From the NCBI GenBank assembly GCA_025353985.1, contig JANXNT010000494.1, positions 1 to 10,894 of the forward strand: a stretch of 10,894 bases of DNA, read 5' to 3'. The notes beneath the pieces are model-generated. The model searched no databases. It worked only from the letters and a program-made list of their open reading frames with translations, and was not told where the DNA came from. A program made the position numbers and the translations under genes. The stretch is from Limnoglobus sp. (GTDB taxonomy: Bacteria > Planctomycetota > Planctomycetia > Gemmatales > Gemmataceae). Positions within the stretch are counted from its first letter, which is position 1. Every line of letters begins with the position of its first letter. This document shows positions 1 to 6,990 of this stretch, in pieces.

Positions 1-112
1 GACCGTAGTCCCAGAATCCGTTGATGCCGCCGTAGATTTCGCTGGATTGGTAGATGAATCCGTTGTCTTTGCAGAACTTGGCGAACTTCGCCATGTCGAT
101 CTTCGCAGCCAT
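1..112 (-). CDS. glyS: Glycine--tRNA ligase, N-terminal fragment (runs off the left edge)
   Basis: Only the first 37 codons are present, reading leftwards from an ATG at 112. The peptide holds the block SSEIYGGINGFWDYG (residues 23-37), which I recognise as the N-terminal signature of the dimeric, eukaryote/archaea-type class II glycyl-tRNA synthetase; it is not the alpha2-beta2 GlyQ/GlyS type. The enzyme charges tRNA-Gly with glycine in the cytoplasm. The start is well supported: a GGAGG ribosome-binding site lies at 121-125, eight bases before the ATG, one of the best in the window. The gene lies downstream of the CotH-family gene on the same strand, separated by a probable terminator, so it is probably transcribed on its own. 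I saw no clear promoter between 113 and 150. The rest of the protein is outside the window, so domain integrity cannot be judged. Confidence 0.9.
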   Translation of the reverse strand, partial: MAAKIDMAKFAKFCKDNGFIYQSSEIYGGINGFWDYG

Positions 113-150
113 AATCGCAACCTCCACGCGACACCCTTGGACTGGGCAGC

Positions 151-189
151 GCACACAAAACAGACCGCACGGCACCTCGCCGTACGGTC
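151..189 (-). terminator. Probable intrinsic terminator of the CotH-family gene
   Basis: On the minus strand, 22 bases after the TAG stop at 212-214, an 11-bp stem (GACCGTACGGC / GCCGTGCGGTC, one mismatch) encloses a 5-base loop at 163-189. It is followed by TGTTTTGTGTG, a broken T tract. Position and polarity fit rho-independent termination between the CotH-family gene and glyS. The imperfect T run makes this likely rather than certain. Confidence 0.55.
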
Positions 190-211
190 AGACCATCTTA
201 GGGAATCGCCC

Positions 212-1354
212 CTACTTTAGCTTCGGTAGTTCCACTTTGAGGTAGTCCACCCGCTGCTTAATCCGATCCTTTAGGCCCTTCATTTCGCCTTCGAGGTTGT
301 TCGCCCAATCCTTGTTGATGGTCGCCATCGCGACTTTGATTCGCGGGAAAACCTCGTCGATTCGCTTATTCATTTTCTCAACGGTAAAGTGCTTTTCGGT
401 GAGTTCCTTGAGTTTCGCGACGACCTTTTTTTTGCCCTCGGGGTGGTCCATAATCGCGCGGGCGATCATGCCACCCCAACCGTGCCAGAGTCCTTCGCCG
501 GGGTTCTGCCACATCTGATCCATGCCGTGCGGAATGACCACGGCTTTGCCCGATTTCGGGTCGAAGTAGATGCGGTAATTGTTCGGCTTGCGAATGTAGC
601 CATCCCAGTCGGCGGTGATGATTTGGAGTGCGGCACTTGCGGCGAACTTGTCGACATCGACGAGCTTTTCCATGAGGGCGTAGCGTTTGTTCGCGTCGCC
701 CTCGCTGCACGCCTTGACAAGTTCCTTGAGGTCTTTGCGGCCATTATCGATACCGCAATCGAGCTTCAGTTCGCCGTTGATATCGGTGAGGAATCCGCCA
801 TCGTAAAGGTTGCCATTGGGGTTTTCGAAATGCCGGTGCAGGAAGGTTTTATCGAAGCCTTCCTTTAGCACGTAAAGTCCCGCCTTGCGGCCGTTCAGTT
901 CGACGATGGCGTGCGTACAACGGCACGATGGTACACCCATGGCCAACGCGAGTTCGTTCGCCAACAGTTCCTGCATGTAGCTGCCGTCTTGTGCCGCATT
1001 GTTCAGGTTTAACTTGTCGACGCTGCGGAAAAGTTGCCCCTTCGTGAACTTGTTAAAGTTCAACGTGAGGCCCGGTTTGTCGTTCCATTCGCGGTACGAA
1101 CCGGCGGCCCCTTTGAGGTGCAAACCGACATCGGCGTAGCTCTGATCGCCGACGCGGACCGTCGCGTGGAAGTACTTCCGCGGTTCTTTCTCTAGCAATT
1201 TAATATTTGCGGCATCGACCGCGATTTTGATCACGGGCACTGGGCCGACCGGCTTGAATAAGTCCGTCGAGGCATCGGGCTTCGCCTGCCCGAATGCGAG
1301 GTGTGAGTTCGCGAGCAAACCCACGATGAAGAGCATGCGGAATATCGAAATCAT
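212..1354 (-). CDS. Exported CotH-family (spore-coat kinase-like) protein
   Basis: A 380-residue protein of the CotH family, named after the Bacillus spore-coat protein kinase CotH; homologues are common in bacteria that do not sporulate, where substrates are mostly unknown. From the ATG at 1354, residues 1-23 look like a signal peptide (hydrophobic MLFIVGLLANSHLAFG, then QAKPD), so the mature protein should be exported. Family-like blocks in order are GLHLKGAAGSYREWNDKPG (77-95), DKLNLNNAAQDGSYMQELLANE (113-134), AGLYVLKEGFDKTFL (158-172), NNYRIYFDPKSGKAVVIPHGMDQMW (258-282). The N and D residues in the last block correspond to the metal/ATP-binding part of CotH kinases. The frame stays open to an ATG at 1489, but that extension (MLINQANEIVSF...) has no signal peptide and crosses a repeat, so I prefer 1354; 1336 is also possible. 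No clear ribosome-binding site precedes any of these starts. The phosphorylation target is unknown, and kinase activity is inferred from the family. Confidence 0.82.
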   Translation of the reverse strand: MISIFRMLFIVGLLANSHLAFGQAKPDASTDLFKPVGPVPVIKIAVDAANIKLLEKEPRKYFHATVRVGDQSYADVGLHLKGAAGSYREWNDKPGLTLNFNKFTKGQLFRSVDKLNLNNAAQDGSYMQELLANELALAMGVPSCRCTHAIVELNGRKAGLYVLKEGFDKTFLHRHFENPNGNLYDGGFLTDINGELKLDCGIDNGRKDLKELVKACSEGDANKRYALMEKLVDVDKFAASAALQIITADWDGYIRKPNNYRIYFDPKSGKAVVIPHGMDQMWQNPGEGLWHGWGGMIARAIMDHPEGKKKVVAKLKELTEKHFTVEKMNKRIDEVFPRIKVAMATINKDWANNLEGEMKGLKDRIKQRVDYLKVELPKLK

Positions 1355-1409
1355 CGGGTGACTCGCGCGGTGGTGATACTTCGAGCGGCGTGATTTGTTG
1401 CGTTTTGTT

Positions 1410-1666
1410 AGCCCGACGCGCAAGTTTTGAAGTTGCGCTATCATCGGGTTCGGAAACGACACAATCTCATTTGCTTGGTTTATAAGCATCCAGGGGTACG
1501 ACGTAAGACGTCTAACCCTGGGCTAAAAGATCGAACCCCGTTGGGGTAAATGCATAGCTAGTTCTTACCCCAACGGGGTTAAATCTGGCAGCCCAGGGTT
1601 AGACGTTTCGTCGTACCCCTGGGCATACCCGCAAAACGCGCAACTTCAAAACTTGCGCTGCGGGCT
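1410..1666. repeat. Compound nested palindromic element in the 1355-1690 intergenic region
   Basis: The 336 bases between the cytochrome stop and the CotH-family start are mostly this structure. Outer 29-base inverted repeats lie at 1410-1438 and 1638-1666, with 27 of 29 positions matching; each holds a block starting GCGCAAG and ending GTTGCGC. Inside is a second imperfect palindrome with arms of about 59 bases (1490-1548 and 1565-1622) around a 16-base spacer (1549-1564). The arms share CCAGGGGTACGACG, ACGTCTAACCCTGGGCT and AACCCCGTTGGGGTAA blocks in the same order. Individual blocks are also partly self-complementary (CCCAGGG...CCCTGGG, CCCCGTTGGGG). It encodes no protein I can recognise. 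It could be a MITE- or REP-like mobile repeat, a structured transcript end, or both. I saw no clear target-site duplication. Confidence 0.8.
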
Positions 1667-1690
1667 GGCACGAACTAGCACGATTTCGAA

Positions 1691-3022
1691 CTACAGAGTC
1701 TTGAGATACTCGATCAATGCCGTGCGTTCGGCGTCGCTCAGGTCGTCGCCGTAGGTATGGCCGCCGTTGCCCCGACCGGGTAAAGACGTGTCGTAGATTT
1801 TACGCTTCTCGAACGGCGACAGATCCGGTGCCGGCGCGGGAGCATTTTGGAAAATCCAGCCGACGTTTCGTTTGTCGTAGTCGGCTTCCGATGTGCCGAA
1901 ACTGCGGGTGAATCGCTTGGGGCGATCTTTCGAGTTCAGCACGCTTTTCAGCGTTGGCGAGCTACCGTTGTGGAAATACGGTGCGGTCGCCCAGATGCCA
2001 TCGAGCGGCGGCGCTTGATAGCCGACGGTCGGTTTGATCGGCATCACTTTGTCGCCTTCTTTGGCGAACCAACTCGTGCTGTACGCTTCGCCGAACGCGG
2101 TGCCAATGTTGTCGAATCGCTTGCGATCCGTGCCGATTTCATCGAGCGGGATGATCTTGTTTGGGTACTTCGGCTGATCGCCATAGGTGCCGTGGCACTT
2201 CGCGCAATTCTCGTGGAAAATCGCACGCCCGTTGTCTGCGAGTTTCGCGTCGATGGCGTACGGGTACTTCGGCGCTTCGAGACTGAGGATGTATTGTTGG
2301 ATGTCGCGGAAGGCGGGTTCGGCTTTTGCGAAATCGGCGGGGAGCGTCAGTGGGTGCATCATGAACTGCATGATCGAACGCACGGAACGGGCATCGGTCG
2401 CGCCGACGTGGTACATCGTCGATTTCTTCTTGAGTAGCCACCATGCGGGGACGTCTTCGCAACTATCGTCGTGCAGGCCGAGGTCGCGCATGTTCGCGGT
2501 CGGGTTAAGGTCAGCGTCGCGGTAGCCGAGCAGGTAGACGCTAAACGCGCCAGCCTCGTTGGTGCCACGCACGTTGCTGAAGTGAAACGGTAAATTCACC
2601 GGCATGTTCCCGGCGGCGGCCATGTCTTCGAACAACGCATGAACGTCGAGCGTGCTGTTCCCAAGGCCAACTATGCCCTTCCCCGCAATCGAACCGCCGT
2701 GGCACGCGAGGCAGTCGATGCCGATGCCTTTCGTGAACGGCAAATACGGTGCGGTTCTCAGCCCCATCGGTAAGCCATCATTCGGATACGGCGCATCATG
2801 CAAGCCGTATCGCTCGCGGAATGCCACGTGGTAATTCTTCGGTTTCTCGGCGACACCCCAGCGTTTCCACGCGAGATCGTACGCAGACTTCGGCCAGAAC
2901 GCGGGGATAAATGCCTTCTGCTCGAGCGAACGTTTGCCGCGTTCGATGGCAGTCGGTTCGACACTGACCGCGAACGAACATGCGATAATTAGAGTGAGAC
3001 AAGCGAAAATCGAACGTTTCAT
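1691..3022 (-). CDS. Secreted di-haem c-type cytochrome (cytochrome c peroxidase / MauG / RoxA-like superfamily)
   Basis: 443 residues with a signal peptide at 1-24 (MKRSIFACLTLIIACSFAVS), so it should act outside the cytoplasmic membrane. Two covalent haem sites are visible: CLACH at 104-108 and CAKCH at 273-277. C-terminal features fit the bacterial di-haem peroxidase-like group: APPLDGIWATAPYFHNGSSPTL (337-358), whose His351 region is typical for that group, and LSDAERTALIEYLKTL at the end. RoxA/RoxB rubber oxygenases share the PLDGIWATAPYFHNGS-type block but are much longer (about 650-700 residues), so this is more likely an electron-transfer or peroxidase-like protein of unknown substrate. 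A weak GAGG lies 11 bases before the ATG. The gene is 65 bases from a hairpin separating it from the upstream dehydrogenase and probably has its own promoter. Haem binding is near certain; the reaction is not. Confidence 0.85.
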   Translation of the reverse strand: MKRSIFACLTLIIACSFAVSVEPTAIERGKRSLEQKAFIPAFWPKSAYDLAWKRWGVAEKPKNYHVAFRERYGLHDAPYPNDGLPMGLRTAPYLPFTKGIGIDCLACHGGSIAGKGIVGLGNSTLDVHALFEDMAAAGNMPVNLPFHFSNVRGTNEAGAFSVYLLGYRDADLNPTANMRDLGLHDDSCEDVPAWWLLKKKSTMYHVGATDARSVRSIMQFMMHPLTLPADFAKAEPAFRDIQQYILSLEAPKYPYAIDAKLADNGRAIFHENCAKCHGTYGDQPKYPNKIIPLDEIGTDRKRFDNIGTAFGEAYSTSWFAKEGDKVMPIKPTVGYQAPPLDGIWATAPYFHNGSSPTLKSVLNSKDRPKRFTRSFGTSEADYDKRNVGWIFQNAPAPAPDLSPFEKRKIYDTSLPGRGNGGHTYGDDLSDAERTALIEYLKTL

Positions 3023-3054
3023 AGCGGTGGGAACCTCGTCTCGGTGACAACGTC

Positions 3055-3060
3055 AGTATA
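3055..3060 (-). promoter_or_regulatory. Candidate -10 box for the cytochrome gene
   Basis: TATACT on the minus strand, 32 bases upstream of the ATG at 3022, matches five of six positions of the sigma-70 -10 consensus. No convincing -35 is seen at 16-18 bases upstream (best TTTCCC), so this is only a candidate. Confidence 0.3.
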
Positions 3061-3087
3061 GACGTGGAACCACAGGCGGGGAAATGA

Positions 3088-3141
3088 GTAGAGCACGCGG
3101 CTCGCGTGCTAATTTTTCAGCACGCGAGCCGCGTGCACTAC
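3088..3141. repeat. Long hairpin / REP-like palindrome between dehydrogenase and cytochrome genes
   Basis: Two 23-base arms (3088-3110 and 3119-3141) pair with a single mismatch around an 8-base loop (AATTTTTC). Each arm also contains its own palindrome, GCACGCG-GCT-CGCGTGC, so alternative folds exist. It starts two bases after the TGA of the leftward dehydrogenase gene. No T tract follows on either strand outside the stem, so it is not a classical intrinsic terminator, though such a stem could still stall polymerase or protect the mRNA 3' end. Its nested symmetry and position suggest a dispersed repeat of REP type; that needs a genome count. Confidence 0.8.
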
Positions 3142-3143
3142 AT

Positions 3144-4202
3144 TCAGCCGATAATCGGCAGCGGCACGTTCCACTTTGTGGCCTCATCGACCAGGAGTTT
3201 CCACGTGCCATCAGGAATGCTGATGCCCGTTTGTTCGCGTTGGCGTTTCGTGTCGCGTTCGGGGTCGCCGGGCAACGTGATCCGTTCGACACCCGGTGCC
3301 GTTGGGCACGAGCGCACGAAATCGGTAAGGCCGGTCGTTTGTTTCACAAAATGATCTGCGCCGCCGAAATGTTTCGGGTCGAAAACGACGAACAACAGCG
3401 TGTTGCCGATGCCCGCCAGTGGTGCGTCCGGATGGCTACACGAGCCGCCCGATAGTCCACCGGTAAATAGATCGAGCAACAGCCCGAGGCCGAAGCCTTT
3501 GTAGGTTTGGTTGCCGCCGAACGGCAGGATCGTTCCGCGTGGATCCTCGTATAGCACGGCCGGGTTCGTTGTCGGTTGGCCATTGCTATCGAGTAGCCAA
3601 CCTTCGGGCGTCGGTTCTTTTTTCTGATAATGCACGCGAACTTTCCCTTCGGCCGCCACGCTCGTTCCGAAGTCCAGAACGACGGGATCGGTCGCGGTTG
3701 GCACGCCGAGGCAGATCGGGTTCGTGCTGATGCGTCCTTCCGTGCCGCCGGGCGGCGCGACCCGCCGCCCCGCCCCGTGCGAGTTCACCGAAGCAAGGAA
3801 CGCCATACCCCGCTCGGCTGCGGCCTCTGCATATTCGCCTAACCGCCCGACGTGGCCACAATTCCGCAGCGTACCCGATGCGATGCCGAGGACTTCCGCC
3901 TTCGGCAGCAGTTTCGCCAACAACCGATGTGACTGCACTTGGCCCAGCCCCCAACCCGCATCGGCAGACACCACCGCAAGCGTTTCGTGAAGAATTTCTA
4001 GCGGCACGTTCGCGTGATATTTGCCTTCGCGCAAGAATTGCAAATACTGTGGCACACGCATGACACCGTGCGAATCGTGCCCTCGCAAATTCGCACCCAC
4101 GAGGTGCTTCGCCACCACATTCGCATCGGTTTCGGGCACTCCGGAGGCCACGAATAAGCGAATTGCCAGTTCCGTGAGAGGTTCCGATTTGACGAACGGC
4201 AT
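3144..4202 (-). CDS. Ldh2-family NAD(P)-dependent malate/L-lactate-type dehydrogenase
   Basis: 352 residues, the usual size for the Ldh2 (malate/L-lactate/ureidoglycolate/L-sulfolactate dehydrogenase) family, a cytoplasmic fold unrelated to Rossmann-type lactate dehydrogenase. Visible family blocks are LRGHDSHGVMRVPQYL (39-54), NCGHVGRLGEYAEAAAERGM (114-133), STNPICLGVP (159-168), VLDFGTSVAAEGKV (175-188), YKGFGLGLLLDL (234-245) and LPGDPER (310-316). These cover the nucleotide- and substrate-binding regions, including the conserved His in DSHG and the Lys in YKGFG. The ATG at 4202 is supported by GGAG at 4209-4212, six bases upstream. The gene is divergent from the epimerase gene and followed immediately by a hairpin. 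Substrate cannot be read from the sequence: a 2-hydroxy acid such as malate, lactate or sulfolactate is expected from the family. No membrane segment or signal peptide is seen. Confidence 0.88.
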   Translation of the reverse strand: MPFVKSEPLTELAIRLFVASGVPETDANVVAKHLVGANLRGHDSHGVMRVPQYLQFLREGKYHANVPLEILHETLAVVSADAGWGLGQVQSHRLLAKLLPKAEVLGIASGTLRNCGHVGRLGEYAEAAAERGMAFLASVNSHGAGRRVAPPGGTEGRISTNPICLGVPTATDPVVLDFGTSVAAEGKVRVHYQKKEPTPEGWLLDSNGQPTTNPAVLYEDPRGTILPFGGNQTYKGFGLGLLLDLFTGGLSGGSCSHPDAPLAGIGNTLLFVVFDPKHFGGADHFVKQTTGLTDFVRSCPTAPGVERITLPGDPERDTKRQREQTGISIPDGTWKLLVDEATKWNVPLPIIG

Positions 4203-4245
4203 GGCCTACTCCGGTGAATTCGTGCGTATCTCGATTCTGGAAACG

Positions 4246-4251
4246 TACAAT
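4246..4251 (+). promoter_or_regulatory. Candidate -10 box for the epimerase gene
   Basis: TACAAT (five of six to the sigma-70 consensus) lies 47 bases before the ATG at 4299, in the 96-base gap between the divergent dehydrogenase and epimerase genes. The -35 position is poor (TGCGTA at a 17-base spacing). Both genes must start from this gap, so promoters should lie here. Confidence 0.3.
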
Positions 4252-4298
4252 TCCCCCTTGCGAACGGCACCGCGATTCCAACGTAAGGGGCAACACCG

Positions 4299-5330
4299 AT
4301 GGCATTTACCGTGACCACGCGAGAAGCCGAGGCGGGCGGCATTCCCGGCGTCGTTTACACGCTTGCCGACGAAACGGGCAAAGCGCCCGTGCGTGCCGAG
4401 GTTTGGCCGGCGCACGGGTTCAACTGCTTACGTTGGCAGACGGCCAAGGCCGACGGGAAGTGGGACGACCTGCTTTACGTCGCACCCGATTGGGACGCGA
4501 ACCCCGTGCCGACACGCAGCGGCCACCCCGTATTGTTCCCGTTCCCGAACCGGCTAAAGCACGGGCAATTTACATTCGAAGAAAAAGTCTACCAACTGCC
4601 ACTGAACGAATCGACGGGCACGCACGCCATCCACGGCTTCACGCCGCGTTGCCCGTGGCGCGTGATCGATTCCGGTGCCGATGCGATGTCGGCGTTCGTT
4701 ACGGGCGAATTTCAAATCTCGAAGGATGTTCCGAAGGCGCTCGCGTATTGGCCCGCCGATGCGAAACTCCAACTCACGTATCGCCTGACTGCCACGGCGC
4801 TGCGAGTCGAGACGACCGTGAGCGCCGCCGATGAAAAGGCGATGCCGTTCGGCATTGGCTTTCATCCGTACTTCAAAGCACCGGGCGGCTCGGCGGACAT
4901 TTCGACGTGGAACCTCGCGGCGGCGGTGACAGAGATTTGGGAATCCGAAGGCAACATGCCAACCGGCTGGCGATCGGGGTTGGGCGATCTCGATTTCCGC
5001 CGCGGCAAGCCGGTGGGGAACGTCGTTCTCGACACGCTGTTCACGAGCATGAACGTGAAGCGCAAGCCGGGGGAACTCGGCGAAGTCGCGGCACTCTGGG
5101 ATCCGAAGAGTAGCCGACGTTTGTCGGTACACGTCGATTCGGCGTACCGCGAACTGTTGCTGTTTACGCCGACGCACCGGAAAGCCGTCGCGATTGAAGC
5201 GTACACGTGCGCGACCGACGCACCGAACTTGGAAGCGAACAACCACGCGGCAGGCTGGCGCGTATTGGCACCGAAACAAACTTTTTCTTCGGTCGTAGAA
5301 TATCGCCTGGGCGCGATTTCTAGCCACTAA
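4299..5330 (+). CDS. Aldose 1-epimerase (mutarotase)-like protein
   Basis: 343 residues with the aldose 1-epimerase/GalM-like fold signatures, a cytoplasmic enzyme that interconverts alpha and beta anomers of aldoses. Candidate active-site residues line up in the family order: Asn84-Arg85 in PFPNRLKHG, His109 and His112 in GTHAIHGF, His189 in GFHPYF, Asp245 in VVLDTLF, and Glu300 in VAIEAYTCATDAPN. The His189 (GFHPYF) and Glu300 positions fit the acid/base pair of GalM. The ATG at 4299 follows AAGGGG at 4285-4290 with eight bases between. Divergent from the dehydrogenase gene; the kinase follows after 118-172 bases with an inverted repeat in the gap. The natural sugar is unknown: relatives include glucose-6-phosphate 1-epimerases as well as galactose mutarotases. 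With malQ at the right end it is a second carbohydrate gene, though they are far apart. Confidence 0.85.
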   Translation: MAFTVTTREAEAGGIPGVVYTLADETGKAPVRAEVWPAHGFNCLRWQTAKADGKWDDLLYVAPDWDANPVPTRSGHPVLFPFPNRLKHGQFTFEEKVYQLPLNESTGTHAIHGFTPRCPWRVIDSGADAMSAFVTGEFQISKDVPKALAYWPADAKLQLTYRLTATALRVETTVSAADEKAMPFGIGFHPYFKAPGGSADISTWNLAAAVTEIWESEGNMPTGWRSGLGDLDFRRGKPVGNVVLDTLFTSMNVKRKPGELGEVAALWDPKSSRRLSVHVDSAYRELLLFTPTHRKAVAIEAYTCATDAPNLEANNHAAGWRVLAPKQTFSSVVEYRLGAISSH

Positions 5331-5338
5331 TCGTGCGA

Positions 5339-5384
5339 GTTTACCGAAATCCCGCGACCGACACGGCCTGGATTGTCGGTAAAC
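5339..5384. repeat. Inverted repeat downstream of the epimerase gene
   Basis: GTTTACCGA at 5339-5347 and TCGGTAAAC at 5376-5384 are perfect 9-base inverted repeats with a 28-base spacer, starting 9 bases after the epimerase TAA. It could be a 3'-end stem-loop or a protein-binding site for the kinase gene. No T tract follows the stem, so I do not call it a terminator. Apart from this the gap from 5331 to 5502 holds nothing I recognise. Confidence 0.4.
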
Positions 5385-5502
5385 CCGGCGCTGAAGTTCG
5401 TAGCCAAGGGCGCAACAAATTTGTTTCTAACTCGATTCCGCTCTACTGTTGCACGTCGTTCGCGAACTGCGTACGAAATGGCGACTCGAAGAGTACGACG
5501 GA

Positions 5503-6957
5503 ATGGCCTGGCCCGAGATCAGCAAACGACTACGCTCGTCCGACGCCATCCGGCACGCACCGACGCGCACTACGGTCATCGGCCAATGTGCGATGGGGCG
5601 ATACGAGATTCTGAAACTGATCGGCGAAGGTAGCAACGGCGAAGTGTATTTGGCCCGCGTTGTGAATGATCCGAACCGATACGTCGTCGTGAAACGGGTC
5701 AAGGAAAACATCCGCCAGAACCCGAAGTTTCAGCAGTTTTTCGATTCTGAAGTCCAATCGATGGCCCGCTTCCGTCATCCGTATGTCGTGCAACTCATTG
5801 ATGCCTCGATCGACGACCCCATCGGCCCTTGCCTGATCCTCGAATACATTCACGGCGTCACGCTCGAAGCGATTCTCGTTCGGCATCGTCGCTGGTTCCC
5901 GGAGCGGATCGGGCGCATCTTCGGCCAGTTGTGCCATGCGTTGCAGGCCGCACACGACGCGGGGATCATGCACCGCGACCTGAAGCCCGCGAACCTGATG
6001 ATTACGGACTTCAATACGCCGAACGAATCGCTGAAAGTGATGGACTTCGGCTTCGCGGGCTTCACCGAACGGCCGCATATTCAGATCGCGGAACTCACCG
6101 GCTGCGGTCCGATCTTTGCGTGTGGCACGCCGGCGTACGTCAGCCCGGAAATGATCCGTGCGGACTCCGTGGATCGCCGTGCGGACCTTTATTCCGTCGG
6201 TGTGCTACTTTACGAAATGATTACGGGGCGGTTGCCGTTCAACCACATGACCGTGCAAGAAATCCTCTCGGCACACGTTCGCGAAACGCCGCCGACGCTA
6301 CGCAGTTTGGGCATCCACGATGTGAACCCGACAGCCGAGGCCGTGTTGCAAATTTCACTTGCAAAATATCCGAACGAACGCCATCAGTCGGCCCGTGAAC
6401 TCGCGTTGCATTTCGGGCAAGCGATCGGCACCGAAATCTGGGAATCGACCGCACCACCCGGTTACGAAGCCTGTTCGGACACCGCGACGAGTCACGTCAA
6501 TACGCTTTTGCACGCGCCGGCCTTACCGAGTACACCGGCCAGCCAGAAAGAAGCGATCAACGATCGCTTCACATTCTTCGACCAATTCGAAGCCACTTTG
6601 CCGGAACGGTTGGCCGCCGTGAAGTTGAGAGGATTCGTCGAAGCGGTATGCGGTTGCGTCGTGACTAGCGAGCCGGGATTGATTCACTTACGCGTCGATC
6701 TGCCGAGCGGTTGGCAAGAACCGAAAACCCGTAGCGGTGTCATCGGTTGGATCCAATCGATCCGCAAATTCACACCCGAACCAGGCCGCGAACCGATCGA
6801 CGTGAAACTCGAAATGAAGAAGATCGACGCCAACCGTGTCGCCGTGCTGGTAACACTCCAACCGATGGCAGAGTACCCACCAGGGAACCACACCACCTGG
6901 CGCGAACGGTGCGAAGAGATCTACAACGTGCTGCGAATGTACCTGATGGCGGCATAG
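5503..6957 (+). CDS. Soluble Hanks-type Ser/Thr protein kinase with a C-terminal domain of unknown function
   Basis: A 484-residue kinase, complete in its catalytic motifs (numbering from the ATG at 5503): glycine loop GEGSNGEV 41-48, Lys64 in VVVKRVKE, Glu83 in the C-helix, catalytic loop HRDLKPAN 157-164, DFG 181-183, GTPAYVSPE 208-216 and Asp228 in DLYSVGV. It should phosphorylate Ser/Thr on unknown proteins and be activated on its activation loop, as an RD kinase. No transmembrane segment follows the catalytic domain, unlike many bacterial receptor kinases, so it is cytoplasmic. Residues 352-484 form a separate predicted alpha/beta domain (LPERLAAVKLRGFVEAVCG ... EEIYNVLRMYLMAA) that I cannot name. 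The start is uncertain: the frame is open to TTG at 5449, ATG 5503 has a weak GAAGAG nine bases upstream, and ATG 5593 sits only three codons before the kinase fold. The downstream Fic-family gene is on the same strand after 66 bases. Confidence 0.88.
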   Translation: MAWPEISKRLRSSDAIRHAPTRTTVIGQCAMGRYEILKLIGEGSNGEVYLARVVNDPNRYVVVKRVKENIRQNPKFQQFFDSEVQSMARFRHPYVVQLIDASIDDPIGPCLILEYIHGVTLEAILVRHRRWFPERIGRIFGQLCHALQAAHDAGIMHRDLKPANLMITDFNTPNESLKVMDFGFAGFTERPHIQIAELTGCGPIFACGTPAYVSPEMIRADSVDRRADLYSVGVLLYEMITGRLPFNHMTVQEILSAHVRETPPTLRSLGIHDVNPTAEAVLQISLAKYPNERHQSARELALHFGQAIGTEIWESTAPPGYEACSDTATSHVNTLLHAPALPSTPASQKEAINDRFTFFDQFEATLPERLAAVKLRGFVEAVCGCVVTSEPGLIHLRVDLPSGWQEPKTRSGVIGWIQSIRKFTPEPGREPIDVKLEMKKIDANRVAVLVTLQPMAEYPPGNHTTWRERCEEIYNVLRMYLMAA

Positions 6958-6964
6958 CGTTCTC

Positions 6965-6990
6965 GACACTTTCTTGACACTTTCTCGACA
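6965..6990 (+). repeat. 11-bp tandem repeat overlapping the fic promoter
   Basis: GACACTTTCT occurs at 6965-6974 and again at 6976-6985, separated by one base, and a third partial copy (GACA) begins at 6987. The period is 11 bases, near one helical turn. The second copy supplies the ACA of the putative -35 box, so these could be binding sites for a regulator of the fic gene. This is inferred from position only. Confidence 0.5.

Noticed and set aside
54..245. 63-codon plus-strand frame over the glyS start and terminator
   Set aside because: Crosses glyS N-terminus, a ribosome-binding site and a hairpin; no start signal.
389..868. 159-codon plus-strand frame opposite the CotH-family gene
   Set aside because: Antisense shadow of a gene with clear family motifs.
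1355..1489. Longer CotH-family start at ATG 1489
   Set aside because: The extra 45 residues are not family-like, cross a palindromic repeat, and would bury the signal peptide.
3088..3141. Intrinsic terminator for the dehydrogenase gene
   Set aside because: No T tract after the stem on the minus strand and the arms are self-palindromic; kept as a repeat instead.
3586..4305. 239-codon minus-strand frame overlapping the dehydrogenase gene
   Set aside because: Off-frame translation of the dehydrogenase, low-complexity Arg/Ala-rich, no start signal.
4554..5327. 257-codon open frame on the minus strand opposite the epimerase gene
   Set aside because: Arg-rich shadow frame produced by GC-biased codons of a well-supported gene; no recognisable domain.
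5333..5614. Possible small gene between epimerase and kinase
   Set aside because: No ribosome-binding site, no family resemblance, and it overlaps the kinase in another frame.
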